A stretch of DNA of 64,000 bases from JAJDTR01 sp965220415. GTDB lineage: Bacteria > Poribacteria > WGA-4E > JAJDTR01. Positions within the stretch are counted from its first letter, which is position 1, and each line of letters starts with the position of its first letter. Below, one piece after another: positions 61,860 to 64,000 of this stretch. The DNA lies in the NCBI GenBank assembly GCA_965220415.1, contig OZ244829.1:5518001-5582000 (forward strand), in the 5' to 3' direction. A program made the position numbers and the translations under genes. The notes beneath the pieces are model-generated. The model was not told the DNA's origin. It searched no databases and was given only the letters and a program-made list of their open reading frames with translations.

Positions 61860-63047
61860 ATGAAGATTACGGACTTAAAATGCACAGTTCTAGGTCAATA
61901 CCCCGTGATTCGCATAACGACTGACGAAGGAATCACCGGCTTGGGAGGCGCGGAACTCAACAAACACTACCTGAAACCGCACCTTCTGTTTTATAAGCAG
62001 TATATCGTAGGCGAAGATCCGACGGATGTTGAGCGGGTGATGCTAAAGATTCGCCGATTGGGAAGTTTCAAACCGTGGGGCAGTTCGGTCAGTGCGATTG
62101 AGACGGCGCTATGGGACATCGCCGGCAAAGCGGCGGGGGTACCCGTCTACAAACTGCTTGGCGGAAAGGTTCGCGACAAAGTGCGTGTTTATAACGGCTC
62201 TGTCAGGTTTGAGCTGAAAGGCGTTTCGCCCGAAGATCATGCGGCGGACATGGCGAAAATGAAAGCAGCTCGCGAGGAGTTCACGATTATCAAGCAGGGC
62301 ATCGCATTCCATAGCCCCATGCCGCGCGCGGTGCCCGGTTACTTTTACGGCGAGATACGAGAAGGGATTATCACGAACCGCGGTTCTTTGACGGAACGAG
62401 GGTTGAAGCATACGATTGCTTGTGTGGAGGCAATGAAGGAGGTGCTAGGGGATGAGGTAGGGCTTGCACTGGATTGCGGTCCCGGACTAACCGTCCCCGA
62501 TGCGATTAGACTGGCGAAGGCTTTGGAACCACTGAATGTGATGTGGCTTGAGGATATGATTACCGGAGACTATATTCCCTATGTGCTTGCGGATCTTTAC
62601 CGCGACGTAACGATGAGCACATCCACTCCAATTCATACCGGGGAACAGATCTACCTTCGGCAGAATTTCAAAGACCTCATCGAAAAGCGCGCCGTGGACA
62701 TTATCGGGCCCGATCCCTACGACATTGGAGGTATAGCCGAACTGAAGTGGGTCGCGGAATACGCGGATCTCCACGGTATCCTTATGGCGCCTCACGGCAC
62801 AGCCAACGGTCTCGTCGGTCTTGCCGCTCTCGTTCAGGTTTCGGCGACCTTGCCAGAAAACTACATCGCCTTCGAGTATCCGGTGGCTCGTCCAAAATGG
62901 TGGTACGACATCGTAGAAGGCCTTCCCGATCCGATCGTCCGTGACGGATTCATAGATGTCTGGGATACGCCCGGAATGGGCGTCGAACTCAATGAAGAGG
63001 CAACGCGGAAGTATTTGCCGGAGGAGGACGCGGACTTTTTCGATTAG
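61860..63047 (+). CDS. Enolase-superfamily dehydratase (galactonate dehydratase-like)
   Basis: 395 residues, with AGAGGA 9 bases before the ATG. The capping domain and barrel are complete: SAIETALWDIAGKAAGVPVYKLLGG, metal ligands Asp205 (LALDCGPG), Glu231 (WLEDM) and Glu262 (TGEQIY), and the barrel-end His312 (APHGTANG). The pattern fits acid-sugar dehydratases of the mandelate racemase subgroup, and GLGGAEL and RLGSFKPWGSS resemble galactonate dehydratases. Co-directional with RraA (57-base gap), it would give a keto-deoxy acid that an RraA-type aldolase could cleave. The exact substrate is not certain. Confidence 0.88.
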   Translation: MKITDLKCTVLGQYPVIRITTDEGITGLGGAELNKHYLKPHLLFYKQYIVGEDPTDVERVMLKIRRLGSFKPWGSSVSAIETALWDIAGKAAGVPVYKLLGGKVRDKVRVYNGSVRFELKGVSPEDHAADMAKMKAAREEFTIIKQGIAFHSPMPRAVPGYFYGEIREGIITNRGSLTERGLKHTIACVEAMKEVLGDEVGLALDCGPGLTVPDAIRLAKALEPLNVMWLEDMITGDYIPYVLADLYRDVTMSTSTPIHTGEQIYLRQNFKDLIEKRAVDIIGPDPYDIGGIAELKWVAEYADLHGILMAPHGTANGLVGLAALVQVSATLPENYIAFEYPVARPKWWYDIVEGLPDPIVRDGFIDVWDTPGMGVELNEEATRKYLPEEDADFFD

Positions 63048-63136
63048 TTCATTTAGTGAGAGTGTTATACCATTTCGCTTGAATAATTGTACATACGATG
63101 TCTTAAAATATTTCGTTTACTTACACCGTAGGCGGG

Positions 63137-63209
63137 AATCAAATGAGCGAATAGCGATCAAGTGACCGAATAGGGAACGCGATAGTAGATCCCGTGCGAT
63201 AGAGATCCC
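63137..63209 (+). repeat. R37 element, nested pair
   Basis: Outer copy split after base 19 by a 38-bp copy at 63156-63193. It follows GTAGGCGGG (63128-63136). The inner sequence is almost the same as at 15157. Confidence 0.8.
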
Positions 63210-63321
63210 TCTTCATTGCCCGTCCTATGGCTCTGGGGTTTTTACTGACCACTAATCACTAGCCACTAAACACTTACCCTGCTTTTTATCCAATTCCAAT
63301 CTCACAAGACGGAGGTGCAAC

Positions 63322-64000
63322 ATGGCATTAGGCGAAGGAGATTACAGGTACGAACTCGCGGAAGGCTGGGCAAAATTGCCGGAGGGCTGGGTCTTCTCGA
63401 TGGTTTCGGACGCGGCGATTGATTCGAAGGGACGGATCTTCGCGTTTACACGCGGCAAGCACCCAATCATAGTCTTTGACAAAGACGGAAACTTTGTCAC
63501 GTCGTGGGGTTACGGTGAATTCGGCATTTCGCCGCATCTCGTCAGTCAATCTCACGGCATCTTCATAGGACCCGACGACGAGGTCTACCTCACCGATGCG
63601 TGGCAGCACGTAGTGCGTCGATACACCCTGCTTGGTGAGAAAGAGAATGAGTGGGGTAGGCCCGGTGTGCCGGGCGTAACATACTACAAGGGTGAATTCA
63701 ACATGCCTACCGGCGTGGCTATTGGGCTGGACGGATCCATTTATGTGTCGGATGGCTACGGAAATCGTTGTGTTCACAAGTACTCAAGCAATGGGGAACA
63801 TCTGCTGACGTGGGGCGACGCCGGGAGCGGTCCCGGAGAGTTTGCCGTCGTGCACAACATTGGCTGCGACAAGACAGGGCGCGTCATTGTTTGTGATCGA
63901 GAGAATGACCGCATCCAGATTTTCGACCCTGATGGGAAACACATGGAAACCTGGACGGACGTAATCGCGCCGGGAGACGTGTGGGTGACAGATGACAACA
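63322..64000 (+). CDS. NHL-repeat beta-propeller protein, cut by window end
   Basis: 226 codons are visible and the frame is still open at the last base. The ATG at 63322 has GGAGGTG 5 bases upstream. No signal peptide is seen. NHL units are clear: AAIDSKGRIFAFTRGKHPIIVFDKDG, GIFIGPDDEVYLTDAWQHVVRRY, GVAIGLDGSIYVSDGYGNRCVHKYSSNG, NIGCDKTGRVIVCDRENDRIQIFDPDG. Such six-bladed propellers occur in peptidyl-amidoglycolate lyase-like proteins and in binding proteins. The missing part decides which. Long W-G repeats (VTSWGYGEFG, LLTWGDAGSG) are typical of this family. Confidence 0.85.
   Translation, partial: MALGEGDYRYELAEGWAKLPEGWVFSMVSDAAIDSKGRIFAFTRGKHPIIVFDKDGNFVTSWGYGEFGISPHLVSQSHGIFIGPDDEVYLTDAWQHVVRRYTLLGEKENEWGRPGVPGVTYYKGEFNMPTGVAIGLDGSIYVSDGYGNRCVHKYSSNGEHLLTWGDAGSGPGEFAVVHNIGCDKTGRVIVCDRENDRIQIFDPDGKHMETWTDVIAPGDVWVTDDN

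Noticed and set aside
1..64000. A recognisable phage or plasmid region
   Set aside because: No integrase, capsid, terminase, replication or conjugation gene is seen; the only full transposase is the IS110 gene.

Overview
The window (about 50% G+C, no rRNA or tRNA recognised, no CRISPR) looks like a chromosomal stretch of a member of the Planctomycetes-like environmental bacteria, most probably Candidatus Poribacteria. This is an inference from gene content: six phytanoyl-CoA dioxygenase (PhyH) family genes, LamG and DUF4838 proteins, an ASPIC/UnbV protein, planctomycete-type CxxCH haem proteins, mandelate racemase family enzymes, and a large secreted protein with cohesin, dockerin and a type IX-like C-terminal domain. 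No marker gene is present to prove it.

Layout. 1-2232: the 3' part of a secreted-type protein and a divergent GH13 protein. 2233-5139: a pile of nested small repeats with an IS110-family transposase inserted in a MITE. 5140-12334: two paralogous multi-spanning membrane proteins alternating with two GH32/GH43-like beta-propeller hydrolases. 12335-13905: a small AT-rich membrane protein gene between 13-bp inverted repeats. 13906-20953: an oxidoreductase, an exact 976-bp-period tandem triplication of LamG genes, a TolB-like propeller, and repeat-rich non-coding DNA. 20954-24946: four PhyH genes, two of them a tandem duplication. 24981-31092: DUF4838 and LamG genes, then a membrane protein-LamG fusion gene between 65-bp inverted repeats. 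32001-47620: mostly minus-strand secreted or envelope genes (ASPIC/UnbV, PhyH, DUF6785-like, two CxxCH proteins, WD40). 48703-63047: mostly plus-strand sugar and sugar-acid metabolism (NAD epimerase, chimeric DUF4838, ThDP enzyme, amidohydrolase, PhyH, PfkB kinase, two enolase-superfamily dehydratases, an RraA protein). 63322-64000: a truncated NHL propeller gene.

The genes fit an organism that secretes carbohydrate-binding and carbohydrate-cleaving proteins and then oxidises, dehydrates and phosphorylates the released sugars and sugar acids. Six proteins share a C-terminal motif around TTWG-x-[IV]-K, which may be a surface or secretion tag.

The most unusual feature is in the intergenic DNA. 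About 30 copies of a 37/38-bp element (called R37 here; begins GATCAAGCGA, ends GCGATAGAGATCCC) lie on both strands. Six of the loci can be compared with an element-free site elsewhere in the window. Most insertions fall in the stem or loop of short hairpins preceded by GTAGG, the 5' signature known from REP sequences. The element also inserts into itself: in several places a 38-bp copy splits an older 37-bp copy. One copy supplies the stop codon of a gene. Several larger MITE families (called MITE-1 to MITE-5 here) are nested around it.
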